Below are positions 47,789 to 58,879 of a stretch of 64,000 nt of DNA, one piece after another. This DNA comes from Aristolochia californica (lineage: Eukaryota; Streptophyta; Magnoliopsida; Piperales; Aristolochiaceae). Positions within the stretch are counted from its first letter, which is position 1. Every line of letters starts with the position of its first letter. The DNA is taken from assembly GCA_029961685.1 (NCBI GenBank), contig JARWKL010000011.1, forward strand, positions 7,318,501 to 7,382,500, given 5' to 3'. Below the pieces are notes generated by a model, which saw only the letters and a program-made list of their open reading frames with translations, searched no databases and was not told the DNA's origin. A program made the position numbers and the translations under genes.

Positions 47789-48762
47789 TTACAAATAGTT
47801 TGTTGTACAATATTTAAGCCTCTCGACCCGCTCTTCCATCGTCATCTCCGTAAACATGCCTTTCTTACTTAGCGTATCCAACCATACAGGAGCACGAAAC
47901 TTTAAGTCTATAGACAAGTCCGGGATTTCCATGAGGGCTTTGACCCAATCTCTTTCAATATCGCCCTCTTTAGACTTGATGACATCCTTCAATGTCTGAA
48001 CAATTTTCTTCATTGCATCAAGGAATCTACTAGTATCATCACCGAACATTTCGCTTCTCTTTCTAGGATGACTTGAAGATGATCGATTACTTCTTCGAGA
48101 TTGATAAGCTATCGACTCATTCCCGCTAAAGATGACGATGGAGTATCCCTAACAATATCAACACCCTCGGGCTCAAGCATCGACACATGTTTTGACTCAC
48201 GGATGAGTACATCGCCCTGATCTAAAAGGGTTACACTTCCTGACCCCATGGCTATTGCGTTTCCCACCACCACAACCAATTTTTCGTATAGGGGGCAGCC
48301 TTCATGTCTATACTTCTCAGCATCTCTATGCTCCTACAAGAATAAAACATCCTTTAGATGTCTTGGAATAGAGTTATAGTAATACAGAAAACATAAAAAA
48401 TATTTTATAGTATATCATGATTTACTGACCTTTATGTAGTCAAGCCATATCGAATTACATGCAGTAGCTCGTTGTGTGGTTGCATCCCAACCGAACCCCC
48501 TAGTGTTGATATAACTCGTTACCGTTTGGTATGTTTTCTTCCATGATCTTGTTCGATTCTTAAGCTGCTCAACAATTATTTTATTAACTGCATCTTCATT
48601 GAACTTATTAATATAGCCCATATATACCTCATGCTTCCAAACCCCATTAGGCAACTTGTTCCCTATATTGACCTGCTTGACCAAGGGATCGAGCATTTTG
48701 CTGTCATCTTCGAAGGTCCAAATGTCATATGATCGAGCAGTTTGTTGTCTTCTTACAACCAT
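47789..48762 (-). pseudogene. Myb/SANT-like DNA-binding partner gene of the Harbinger element
   Basis: Exon 1 (48762 to about 48430) starts MVVRRQQTARSYDIWTFEDD and has the Myb/SANT-like Trp pattern (IWTFEDD, NRTRSWKKTYQTV, GFGWDATTQRATA, IWLDYIK) before a donor GTCAGT. Exon 2 resumes near 48334 (EHRDAEKYRHEGCPLYEKL) and runs, after one frameshift near 48110, into MFGDDTSRFLDAMKKIVQ and a stop at 47789. This matches the second ORF of plant PIF/Harbinger elements, needed with the transposase for movement. Confidence 0.85.
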
Positions 48763-49160
48763 TTATAATCTAAATCCGAGATGGTCCTCATGGAAATTTT
48801 TTTATCAGACAACCTTTACACGTCACAGAAACACAAACCACAAAAAATAGAATACCATGCGGTGGATATTTAAACCACCTGGATCTCCTCACCACATGGA
48901 CAAAACATTCCATAACACTTCAAAAATTCTCAAAAACATTCTAAAATATTTCAAAATTAACCAAACTACTTTCACTACTGTAGCTGTATTAAACAATGCA
49001 AAAACATACACATCAAGTCCAAATTCATCGAACACCCGGGGTAGAGCTCCATATGACTTCGCAGTCACTACGAACTGTACCTCGTCAGTGATGGGGGTCA
49101 GGTTTCATTAGCTAATGGACGCTCGTGTAGGTGACTCAGCCTTGTTTGAATTGGACTAAA
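48763..49160. other. Harbinger 5' flank of the Myb-like gene
   Basis: AT-rich DNA upstream of the Myb-like gene. I see no domain or repeat. Confidence 0.5.
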
Positions 49161-49510
49161 AAAAACCCTAATAAACCCTAAACCCTAAACGCCCTAAACC
49201 CTATCACCTCCTAAACTCTAAACCCTATACACTAATTCTAGAACTTAAAACCCTAAATCCTAGACCCTCTCCGTAGACATTAAAAACACAAAAAGCCCCT
49301 AACCCTAAACCCTATCATCCAATAAACCTAAACCCTAAATGTTTTTGAAAAAACCTAATTCCAGGGCCTAAACCCTAATTCCAAAACTTAAACCCCAAAA
49401 ATACCATCAATCCTTAACCCTAAACCCTAAACCCTAATTCTAGAACCCTTAAATACCGAGCACCAAACCTTAAAAAAAAAACCTAAACCTAATCAAGAAT
49501 TTATACCCTA
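49161..49510. repeat. Degenerate telomere-type repeats (CCCTAAA)
   Basis: At least 15 copies of ccctaaa or ccctaat are scattered in about 350 bases, some in runs (aaccctaaaccctaaaccct near 49416), others separated by ctagaact-type spacers. The orientation puts TTTAGGG on the minus strand, upstream of the Myb-like gene. Confidence 0.88.
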
Positions 49511-49794
49511 AACCGTAACCCAAAATTCCATAATTATGCACAAATAACCCCAAATTAGGCACTGAAACTAAAATTAAATCAAATACAACACTAATTTAAT
49601 CGAAAAAGTAGGGTTTAGTCACACCTTCTGAAATTTGGGGAAAACCGAATCCGAAGGGTGAAATCGAAGTCGAATGGAGAAATCGATGACTAATCGAAGT
49701 AGAAATTAAGCAACTGATGCCTAAATGTCAAAATCGAAGACAATCAAAATCGAAATGGGGGAAATCGAACAAAATCTGAAGGCATTTTTGGGGG

Positions 49795-50110
49795 AAAAGA
49801 GAATAGCGAGAGGGAGAAGGGAGTGGGAGGCCGAAAGGGAGAAGAGAAGTAGAAGAGAGAGAGAAGAGAGGGAGGTTGAGAGGGATAAGAGGGAGGGAGA
49901 AGCGAGAGAGGGAGACTGGAGAGTGAGTCCTTGAGAAGAGAGGGAGCAAAGACCTCAGGGGCGCAGGGAGACGAGAGAGAAGGTGCGGGAGAGGGTGAAA
50001 AAAATGAAATGGAGAAGAAACCGAGAGACGGAGGCCAGAGAGCTAGTCTGAGAGAAGAGAGGGAGCAGAGACCTTGGGGGAGCAGGGAGACGAGAGAGGG
50101 GGAAAAAAAG
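49795..50110. repeat. Purine-rich GAGAGGGAGA tract
   Basis: Long gaga/ggga runs, with a doubled segment (gagaagagagggagca at about 49933 and 50051). It is related to 44865-44970 in the deletion derivative. Its open frames on both strands are low-complexity artefacts. Confidence 0.8.
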
Positions 50111-50329
50111 TCGCGGTTCGAACCCCGACGTTTAATTCATCTGGATGATTGACAATTTTGGGTGGAAACCAGATTCCATAAATTATAACGTGGAGATGAT
50201 GTTCATCTTCATCTTAGTCATCAAGATGACTTGAAGTCTGGCACTCCACTAACGATGTTAGGAGATGAATTGAGTAATGCGGCTGAAGTTCATATTCTGT
50301 GTCAAGTTGACTAACGCCCTCTAAAAGAT

Positions 50330-51110
50330 TGGGTAAAAACACACACAACCAAATACTTTAGCAGGAAGTTAATGAGACAATTTAAGCCACCATGAATGAG
50401 TGCAAGAATGAGAGAGGTTCAATGCATTCAAGACCAAAACCCAAGAGAGAGAGAAAGAGAGACCCAAGGCAATATGACGAACTTTTGATGTATAGAATGA
50501 ATGAATTTATAGGTTTTGAAAAATCCTTAATTGAGAAATAAAATCTCAAGGTCATTTTCTAGATAGGTATCATCTAGGTGTCTTGAAAAAATTATATTCA
50601 TTAATACTAATCAATGTTTAATCATTCATTTCTTCTCCCATTAATTTTGGATCTTGATTTCCTTCATGTAATTGATTGGTTTGGACATAATTGTTGTCCT
50701 TTGATTGAGTGATTTGAGATAATTTGTCTCCTTTATTGATTAGGGTAGATTGACCATGATTTGTAGGAGATCCTTGAGTATATTTGGAAGGTTGTACTGG
50801 AACCCACATGTGAGAGATTGTAGGAATGGATTTGTCAAAAACCATGCATGAGGACATCCTCCTTTGTGTGGATGTTACCGTTGCGTGGTTTTGCATGGGT
50901 GACATGTGCCCTTTGATTCTTGTGCTACTTTTGTATGAGCTTGGTTTTCCTTTGTATTTATGGTCTTTGGTGTAGCTTGGAATAATGCATCCTCTTGTGC
51001 ATGTCTTTGTGTGTTGATATGTTTTTGCTTCTTATCATTCCCCCTCAAGTTGAACTGAGAGGTTGACCGAACATTCAACTTGGTGGTAAGTAATTGAAAC
51101 TGATTGGAAG
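50330..51110 (-). mobile_element. Copia LTR and 3' end fragment
   Basis: A probable LTR runs from tgggtaaaaac (50330) to cttatca (51037). It is followed by the complement of a PPT (ttccccctcaagttg) and about 60 bases of 3' coding tail. The rest of the element is absent; the LTR of Copia-G starts at 51111. The left boundary is an estimate from TG...CA termini. Confidence 0.6.
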
Positions 51111-51457
51111 TGTAGAATTTAGGACTCCTTCATATTGATCTTGAGCCAAAAAGGGAGAGGAAGAAGAGAAGAAGAGAGACTCTAGCGATCGGATTCAAAG
51201 AGAAGGGAGAGGAGAGTTTGGATAAGATTGAGAAATGAGGAGAGAACTTAATACTCTACCTCTTAGCCTTGGGCCTTTATTTATAGTTTTTACAATGCCC
51301 TTATAGCTATAATATTACAAGAGAAGAAACATAAATAGACAAGTAATTACATCTTCATGTCATCTTTATGAGAAGTCTTCTTATTTACCAATATGCCACC
51401 TCTTGGACATGTGAGTTTTCTTCCTTGGATGTGTGGCCTTGATCCCATCTTCTAACA
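51111..51457 (-). repeat. Copia-G 3' LTR
   Basis: TG...CA termini and PPT complement on the right. Its 3' sense end resembles 53589-53740. Confidence 0.85.
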
Positions 51458-51462
51458 CCCCC

Positions 51463-52930
51463 TCAAGTTGGAGGAGAGAAAACATTGTAAATACCCAACT
51501 TGCCACATATAAAAGATAAGATCTTAGACATAACCGGTTTAATAAGAATATCTGCTACTTGCTCTAATGATGAAACATGTTTGAGGAAGATTATATTTGC
51601 TTGAAATTTCTCCCGCATAAAGTGGTAGCCTACCTCAATGTGTTTGATCATTTCATGGAAGACTGGATTCGAAGTGATATGAATAACTGCTTGGTTATCA
51701 CAATATAGATCCATAGAACCTCATTTATAAAATCCTAATTCGGTAAGTAGGGACCTGATTCATAGGAGTTCATTGATTGTGAGAGCCATAGTCCTGTATT
51801 ATGCTTCTAAATTAGATATCGCAACCATATTTTGCTTCTTGCTTCTCCATATAACCAGGTTTCCTCCAACAAGAGTGCAATATCCAAAAGTGGGTTTCCT
51901 ATCATCAGGTGATCCAACCCAATTTGCATTTGAGAAACCTTCAATGTTGAAGTGGCAATTTTTCTTATAAAGTAATCCTCTTGCTGGGTCTCCTTTTAAG
52001 TATTGTAATATCCTTTCCAAGGCTTGCCAATGGGTAAGTTATGGTTTATGCATTTGTTGACTCACAACACTTACGACATATGATGTATCTGGTCTAGTTA
52101 CTATGAGGTACATAAGTTTGTCGATTAGTCTTTAATATTTGCCAATATCAATATCTTCTCAGATGGGTGGCACCCCATCATTCCCATTTCTTTGAGGAGG
52201 TCCAAGACATACTTCCACTAAGATAATATTATCCCATACTTGGACTGACGACCTTTTAAGCCCAAAAAATAATTTAGAAGTCCAAGATCTTTAGTTTTAA
52301 ATTCATGACTTATCATGTTTTTGACTTCTTGTATGCTATTCACATCATTGCCTGTAAAGACAATATTATCAACATACATAGCCAATAATTTTTTTCTTTC
52401 AAAGTATCTTTAATAAATACCGAATGATCTACTGAGTACTGATGAAATCCAAACCGTAGTAGTTCTTGGCTAAGTTTATCAAACTAGCCCCAAGGGGATT
52501 GTTTAAGCCCATATAAGGACTTATTTAAGTGACATAAGGATTCCCCCTCAACCACATAACCAGGTGGTTAAATCATATAAATTTCCTCACATATATCACA
52601 TTTTAAAAAAACATTTTTGACATCGAGTTGATAGACGGATCTTTTATAGTTAGTTGTAAGTGATAACAAGATACGTATCAAATTTAACTTGTCAATAGGA
52701 GAGAATGTCTCCTCATAATCCACTTCATAACATTGAGTGTACCCTCTAGCAACAAGGCGGGCCTTAAGGCGAGCAACAGACCTATTCGGATTATGTTTGA
52801 CGGACCCACCGATTTTTTACCTGTCGGAAGTTGTGCTAAGTTCCATGTCTGATTTTCATATAAGGCTTGCATTTCCTCATCCATAACCTCCTTCCATCTT
52901 GATAGGACTACAAAATAGATATGGAAGAAA
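51463..52930 (-). pseudogene. Copia-G RNase H and reverse transcriptase
   Basis: RNase H is in two frames, 51463-51714 ([28 protein letters not shown]) and 51799-52020 (RILQYLKGDPARGLLY, WRSKKQN). RT is spread over about 52060-52900 in broken frames: the block for DVKNVF near 52610, GLKQSPWG near 52500 and DEEMQALYENQTWNLAQL at 52810-52885. Stops and frameshifts throughout. Confidence 0.83.
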
Positions 52931-53588
52931 GATTTGCAATGAATTGATAACACGTGGAAGACAACCAATGGTGAGACATAAAGTTGGAGATAGGATGAGA
53001 AGTAGTGCAAGTACGAGGTTCTTTTGTTAGAGCAATGGGCCGAGTATCAAACTGTGGACCAAATGGAATAGGGGAAGAAGAACTGACCTCGGTAGGATCC
53101 AAAAACATCCTTAGGTGTGGTGTCGATCAATGCTTCAAGGGGCGGAGTGACAACGACATTAAAGGGCACAAATGGACGAGGAGTGTCAGGAGGGAATGAA
53201 AGACCCAAAGGAGCATCATTTGAAGAATAGAATAAGGTGTCCTAAAAAAGGCCACATCCCTAGACACAAATAATTGTTGAAGGGTCGGATTATAACATAT
53301 ATAACCTTTTTGGGTGCAAGAGTAACCCAAGAAAATGAACTTCATAGAATGAGGAGCAAGTTTAGTTTTCTGAGGAGATGTGAGATGGACAAAACAAGCA
53401 CACCCAAAGACTTTTATGGGAAGAGAAAATGAGTCTTCACTAGGGAAATAATATAGAATATGGAGTCTTATGACCAAGTACAGATGAAAGCAACCTATTG
53501 ATAAGGAAACATGCCGTAAATATGACATAAAGTCAATAAAAGTAGGGTACCTTCATGGAGTAGAAGAGACCCCGGGTAACCTCAAGGA
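52931..53588 (-). pseudogene. Copia-G integrase C-terminal part and linker
   Basis: The frame 53127-53528 reads EDSFSLPIKVFGCACFVHLT, then FIFLGYSCTQKGYICYNPT, the integrase/linker region of copia. 52908-53108 continues it (PFGPQFDTRPIALTKEPRTC). The upstream end (about 53545-53588) still codes for the RGLLYSMK block of the core. Confidence 0.83.
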
Positions 53589-53935
53589 TTTAGAATATAG
53601 GACTCCTTCATAATGATCTTCGCCAAACAGGGATAGGAGAAGAAGAAGTGAAGAAGAGAAGAAGAGTGAAAGGAGAGAGAGTTTAGAGATAAACTTCCAA
53701 GAGAAGGGAGAGGAGAGTTTGGACGAATTTGAGAAGAAAACAAAGAACTTTATGTCCCTCTTTTCCTCTTCTTTCTCTCCCTTGGTTTCTTCTCTCCTCT
53801 CTTTCTCAAAAGCTTGAGTTCCTCTCTTATCTCCTCTCTCCCAAGAGCTAGAGTTCCTCTTTTCTCTACACTCTCCCAAGAGTTAGAGTTCCTCTCTTTT
53901 CTCCTTCCCCTGAGATTTCTTGTATTTATCTATAG
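53589..53935 (-). repeat. LTR-like fragment with pyrimidine-rich repeats
   Basis: The first 150 bases (tttagaatataggactcc..., agagaagggagaggagagttt) match the Copia-G LTR edge. Then come three repeats of about 40 bases built on cccaagagctagagttcctct. It looks like a related LTR inserted in the integrase of G and truncated on its right. Confidence 0.6.
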
Positions 53936-54352
53936 ACCCAAGAAATCAACAAAATTTTAAATTTCATTGCTATTCTTAGTCATTTTTACCAAGAAATGTA
54001 TACATTTCTCGATGATTTTTTATTTCACTAAGATAGATCAGTAAAGTTTTTCATTTTTTAAAATATTTCACTGCTATTCTCGAAAAATTCTTTCACCAAG
54101 AAACATATACATTTTTTAGTGACTTTTAATTTCATTGAGAATAAGCGGTTTCTACTATTAAACGAAAATCTTTTCTTAATGAAATTTTAAAATCACCAAG
54201 AAATACTTAGTATTCTCAAAAAAATTAATTATGCCAAGAAAAGTGTATAGTTTTTATTGACAAAATTGATATTTGTCAAGAAATGTGGCTTTTGTTGGCA
54301 AAATTAATTTTATTGAGAAAAATCTTCGAGAAAGGTCAGTTTTTTTGTAGTG
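53936..54352. mobile_element. CACTA (En/Spm-type) transposon terminus
   Basis: The right edge, complemented, reads CACTACAAAAAAACTG, the CACTA-type terminal inverted repeat. To its left are subterminal repeats on caccaagaaa and tttcattgag in steps of roughly 110 bases. No opposite terminus or transposase is seen, so this is a broken end or a small derivative whose left part was lost. Confidence 0.75.
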
Positions 54353-55641
54353 ATACTAAATATGTTAAAATCTAATAGGACAATATGCAAGAGAAGGTGG
54401 TGGAGGTTGGCACAAGTGTTATTTATGAAAACCACTTGGAGATTGTGTCTCATATATTGGATGTCAGACTTAGCAGTGTGAAGGAGATGGGTCTTGGTGT
54501 GCCTTATCATTTGAACCTCAAGGCTCAAGTTCACACATTACTCTGGCAAGTACAACAAACTTAGAGCAAACAAATGCAGAATTGGCAGAAAAAGGGAAAT
54601 ATTGTGTGTCAATAAGTGAAATAGATAGACCAACGTACGACTTAGATGTCTTAGATAAGATAGTTGATAGTTGCTAGTGGCAAATTCTCTGCTAGATCTG
54701 ATGATACTTCCTCTGCACACCCAAATAGTGGCTTCAAAGATATTTCGTTTTAGCCTTTTTCAATCTCTTAAAATTTTTGACACTCCATCATTGTTTGCAT
54801 ACTAATGGACATTTTTATATAAATAAAATTGTTTTGGAATTTTTTACTGGTCCCATTATCTGTAGATTTTATGTTATATTTTATATTATAATAAAAATAT
54901 TTAAAATTAAAAAAGACTTTAGCAGTGGAATAAAATTAACTGAGAATTTAAAAAACAATATAAACTAAACATTTTTGCTAGTGAACATGTTTTCACCGGC
55001 AAAAAGGGAAAAACTTCATGCCAATGGAAATTAAATTTTCATGTAAAAAATTATATTATATGTGGAGGCTTGTTGCTTAGTTGTATCTTCATGTTGACAT
55101 GCCGTGCAAGAATTGGTTGGTTATATGTGGAAGTTAGCTAGAGAGGCTAATCACACAACCGGTTTTGGAGTTACGATTAGTCTCACATGAATCAATAATT
55201 AAAAAAATCATATGCTCATTAGTTGGGATGGGACCTCTTAACTATGGATGATTATTTTAGCATCAATTTGAACTTAATTTTATTATAGTATGAATGAAGG
55301 TATTTTAATGTGAGGGCATAGTCTCATATGAATCAAGAAAATATTAGAAAGAGACATCAACTTGGTTAGTTACTTTGGTATTGATTAAGACCCAACTTTA
55401 ATAAATCTAAGTAGTGAGCTTGTTAGAGGTGCATTGAAAGAATTGTTATAGTGTGTGAGGTTGAGGTATGAGTAGCTCTACTTTTGGTGTTTATGATAAA
55501 GACTCTAGTGAGTTAGAAAAAAGAGAATGAGGAAATATTTCCAACCTAACATCCTTTCCAAACTATGATAGCTTTTGCAGACAGCGGCGAATGGACCAAA
55601 ACTTGAAGGAAATTGGAGGAATAAAATGGTGTTTCTCCAAC
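54353..55641. other. Intergenic DNA 3' of the dioxygenase gene
   Basis: No gene or repeat recognised. Small frames at 54310-54534, 54538-54720 and 54777-54968 have no domain. Confidence 0.55.
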
Positions 55642-57842
55642 TCAGCTCAATTTGATACAGTCGAGAAAACTCTTTGTCCTGTCCTTACCAGCGGTTATGT
55701 ATTTGAGGAAGGTGGGGAAATCGGTGTCCTTGTAACGTCGTGGGTTTTCTTCGTTGATGAGTGCCGTCGAAGGACTGATCACACTGCTGTAAGGAAGACT
55801 ATGCAAAGAAGCGACAGAGATTCGGGACTTTGCTGGGTTGACGAGGACCCGGTGTAGCACGCTTTTGTACCTTCCATTGCTAAATACCTGGTTGCATTCA
55901 AATTACAATGGATCGGTCACTGAAATATGAGGATAATCACAGAAACTAAATAACAGTTGAACAGTTTTCAACCTGGAACGAAACCCGGGCGTCTTTCACT
56001 CGCGGAAACGAAGGAGATGCGAGGTCGGAGAAGAGAAAATGAAGAGTATCGAAAAGAAATCAAACCTCAAGATGGTCGCCAACGTTGATGACAAATGAAT
56101 TAGGCAACGGTTCAACAGTCACCCATGCGCCTTTGGATTGAATCTGGAGGCCCTGGACAGAGTCTTGGAGGAGGACGGTGAGGAAGCCGTAGTCAGTATG
56201 GGGTGGCATGCCAAGAGTGAGATCAGGCTCTGGACAACAAGGGTAGCAGTTGAGAACCATTAGCTGGCTGCCATTTTCAAATTCTTTTAAAATTGTTTCG
56301 TCTTCCACCAGCCCTAAGCTCTCCAGAATGGCCCCCGCAAGCTTGACAAACAAGGATCTTGTCTCTTTTGCGTACGCTATCGCATTCTGCCTGTTACAAA
56401 CCATTACTCGATTGGGTTAGTACTTAGTCTAGATGCCGCCATTGTTAAAGATTCATTTTGACAAAAAAAAAACTATGGAATTGCCAATTCTGCAATGGAA
56501 GTTGGAAAGTTTACTCATAGCTGTTTCAGCAAGTCGCAACAGTGGCTGTCAGGGGTTGTGAATTTAGTTTATCACATTCCTCTGTCGAAATTTAATGCGT
56601 CAACTGCTACCGCGGGGATGAAACCCGGACGCAGAGCTGATCGAGAAGTCTTTTGGTGAAAACATTCTTTTTTAGTGAAATTATTCAACCCAGAGAAAAG
56701 AAAAGCCGAATTAGGATTAACTGCATTTTAAACTTGAACTACTTTTCTTTTTATAGAAAAATTATTTAACCCGAGAAGAAAGCGGAAATTATCAGAGCCT
56801 TCATTTCAAGGTACTCTATCACGATCCTCGATCGATCGTTAACCCTCTCATAACAGACATGAGGCAATACATTTTCAGTACTCCTTGAAGTACCCATCGA
56901 ATACATGTTTAGTACTCCTGAACTAATATGAATCATGAAGAAAAACTGCACTATTTGAAAGAAAACATTTTTCAAGAATATAAACGAAAGCAAACACGAA
57001 TGCAAGAAGGAAAAAAAAGAAGAGAGTTTCCAATAACGAAGAAAAGGTGGAGAAGCCATACTGGTGAGCCCAGAAAAATGGCCGTGCAAGTTTAGGGACA
57101 AAACATTGGTTAATTTATAAGGAATTTTACAACATGGGGAGAGGACAATGCAGGATGGAGAAGTGATCACGAATCACGACATTGGTGAGTATCGTGATTC
57201 GTCTCGTATAAATTATTTACCTGAATTCTCTAGGAGATGAAGGCCATTGTGGGAAGACTTCAGGCAGCGGTGGACAGTTGAGTTTCAAAAAATCCCTCCA
57301 GCAAAAGACTCCGTCTTTGTTCTGATTCCAGCTTGTTCCATATCTTACAGGGGCAGACATATCGTTCGACATGTATTTAGCTCTCTCATCGAAAGGAAGC
57401 TCGAAGAAGCATCGGCTAGCATCAATCATAGAACGTACGACGTCGTCGGAAATCCCATGATTTATCACCTACCAATAAAAACGAAAAAACCTTACATATG
57501 TTTAATGAGCCCAAATCCTCGCGAGTCTAATCGAATCAAAACGATGCATTTAACTAGCCTAGCTACCTGGAAGAACCCGTACTCCTCACAAGCTTTGGCG
57601 AGAGATTCAAGAGCTATAGACCGTTTGCAAGTATAAAACTCAGCAAAATCAATGACTGGGAGCTTCATCTTCATTCCTTGTGTGCGACCATCTCTTTCCC
57701 TCGGCCGATCAGCAAAGGGTAGCACATACTTGCTGGGAATACTGGTTATGCCACTGTCGCAGAGATGTCTAACTCCTTTCTTGTAACGGTTCTCGTCCGT
57801 TTCAATGCCAACAGTAGACGCAGAAACCATTGGCACTGGCAT
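55642..57842 (-). CDS. 2-oxoglutarate/Fe(II)-dependent dioxygenase, plant DOXC type
   Basis: Four exons on the minus strand: 57842-57567, 57468-57221, 56390-56066 and 55887-55642 (stop included). They join in frame to 364 residues, normal for the family. Introns are GT-AG. The N-terminal part has IPSKYVLPFADRP, LPVIDF and ACEEYGFFQVINHG. The middle has VRYGTSWNQNKD and WRDFLKLNCPPLP. The catalytic core has CYPCCPEPDLTLGMPPHTDY (iron ligands His and Asp in HTD), VLLQDSVQGLQI, INVGDHLEVFSNGRYKSVLH (third ligand, final His) and RIS (2-oxoglutarate salt bridge). It is a soluble oxygenase, likely hydroxylating a small molecule. The closest family by memory is flavanone 3-dioxygenase 3-like/DMR6-like, but the substrate cannot be read from sequence. 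No stops or lost residues; probably functional. Confidence 0.93.
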
Positions 57843-57948
57843 TTAGACACCCACGTGAAGAAAGAAACTAAGAACAAGAGAAGGAGAGAAAGAAACTAGT
57901 ATCTTGATCTCAATTCTTAACTACGAATACTCAAAGCAAGAAATTGTG

Positions 57949-57957
57949 TTTAAATAG
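57949..57957 (-). promoter_or_regulatory. Probable TATA element of the dioxygenase gene
   Basis: On the minus strand the site reads CTATTTAAA, about 110 bases upstream of the ATG at 57842. The spacing suits a plant promoter with a short leader. No other element is proposed. Confidence 0.5.
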
Positions 57958-57966
57958 AGGAAGCAG

Positions 57967-58879
57967 CGACGCACAACAGTTCCAGGACTTTGAAAACCGG
58001 CCTTCTTGGGTTTGCGGGATTCCCATGACCAGTTCCCTTCCACCAGGCTGTTGACTTGCTAGGTGAGTCAAGCGGGTAACGCGAAGTGGACCCACAGTCG
58101 CAAAATTCAACGATCCAGGGTCTGCCCTTTCCTCAACGGCAGACAGCATGAATGGGGTGAAAGCCATAAGAAGCTGACTTTTTGTGTTCATCATAGATCT
58201 GATCGTCTCCCATTCCACCATTGGAGCTTCTTCTACTTTGGCGGGTCCATGGAAGCATCCTCTTTTTTATTTTAAGGTGACTTCTTTTTTATAGGGGTTA
58301 ACAAATACTAGAGGTTCTTTCCAAATCCTACGAGGCTTCTATCTAATCGAGTCAAACCGAGTTAAACTTCGTTCTTGTTCATCCCAAAACGGCTAGTATT
58401 CTTTCCAGGATCCTTTTCATCTTCAATCCTTATGAACCTTAATATCCTAAATGATGGAGAAGCTGATATTTGAAGTATATATTACATAAAATTACACAAA
58501 CATTTTAAGAAACTGACTCTTTCAAATGGAAACGCAACTACTGCAGAAATTAACAGGGACAGGCTAGGTTTTGCGTTCCACTTGGATCCTCATATGCATG
58601 TATAATCCAATTGTGTTCAACTTGTTGGGTTTTCCAGTTATCTCTTAAAACATCAAGAAGTACAATGTGATAAAATAGAATATCGGTTTTATCTTTTCTG
58701 AATGAATTTCTCTTTGATTTACAACATAATATAGTACAAGGAGAGAATTTGGAAGATAACAAACTGTTCTTCCTAATTTCATGGAGGACGATCCATGCCA
58801 GAAGGAAACAACTCATACTACCATAAATGATCTTTCCTTCTTCCATTTAACATCTCACGCTAAAACTCCCCATCAATTT
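57967..58879. other. Upstream region of the dioxygenase and Copia-D terminus
   Basis: 57967-58275 is probably promoter DNA. About 58550-58850 may be the decayed 3' LTR of Copia-D (minus strand TGTTAAATGG after the PPT-like GATGGGGAG), but no partner LTR was found. No gene seen. Confidence 0.4.

Larger units (their letters stand above)
45110..50325 (-). mobile_element. PIF/Harbinger transposon, larger decayed copy
   Basis: It holds a transposase gene (46086-47461, -) and a Myb/SANT-like gene (47789-48762, -), the usual two-gene layout of PIF/Harbinger. The right end gactaacgccctct is the complement of the left-type terminus (about 11 of 12 with the 43974 end). The left terminus is not clear, perhaps lost where the deletion derivative abuts. 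45120-46020 is AT-rich non-coding DNA. Confidence 0.75.
51111..53588 (-). mobile_element. Copia-G: truncated Ty1/copia element
   Basis: 3' LTR 51111-51457 (tgtagaattt...cttctaaca), PPT complement (ccccctcaagttgg), then RNase H, RT and integrase in minus order up to 53588. No 5' LTR, gag or protease. The integrase stops where LTR-like sequence begins at 53589. The wording is close to Copia-2 (same [13 protein letters not shown] tail), so G is of the same or a sister family. Confidence 0.85.

Noticed and set aside
49161..49510. True chromosome end
   Set aside because: The repeats are degenerate, only about 350 bases long, and unique sequence with genes lies on both sides.
49725..50152. Charged Arg/Glu-rich frames
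   Set aside because: They come from a GAGAGGGAGA purine tract and would be open in any frame.
54970..55060. Second CACTA-like end (caccggcaaaaaggg)
   Set aside because: It has no CACTA terminus and only a vague likeness to subterminal repeats.
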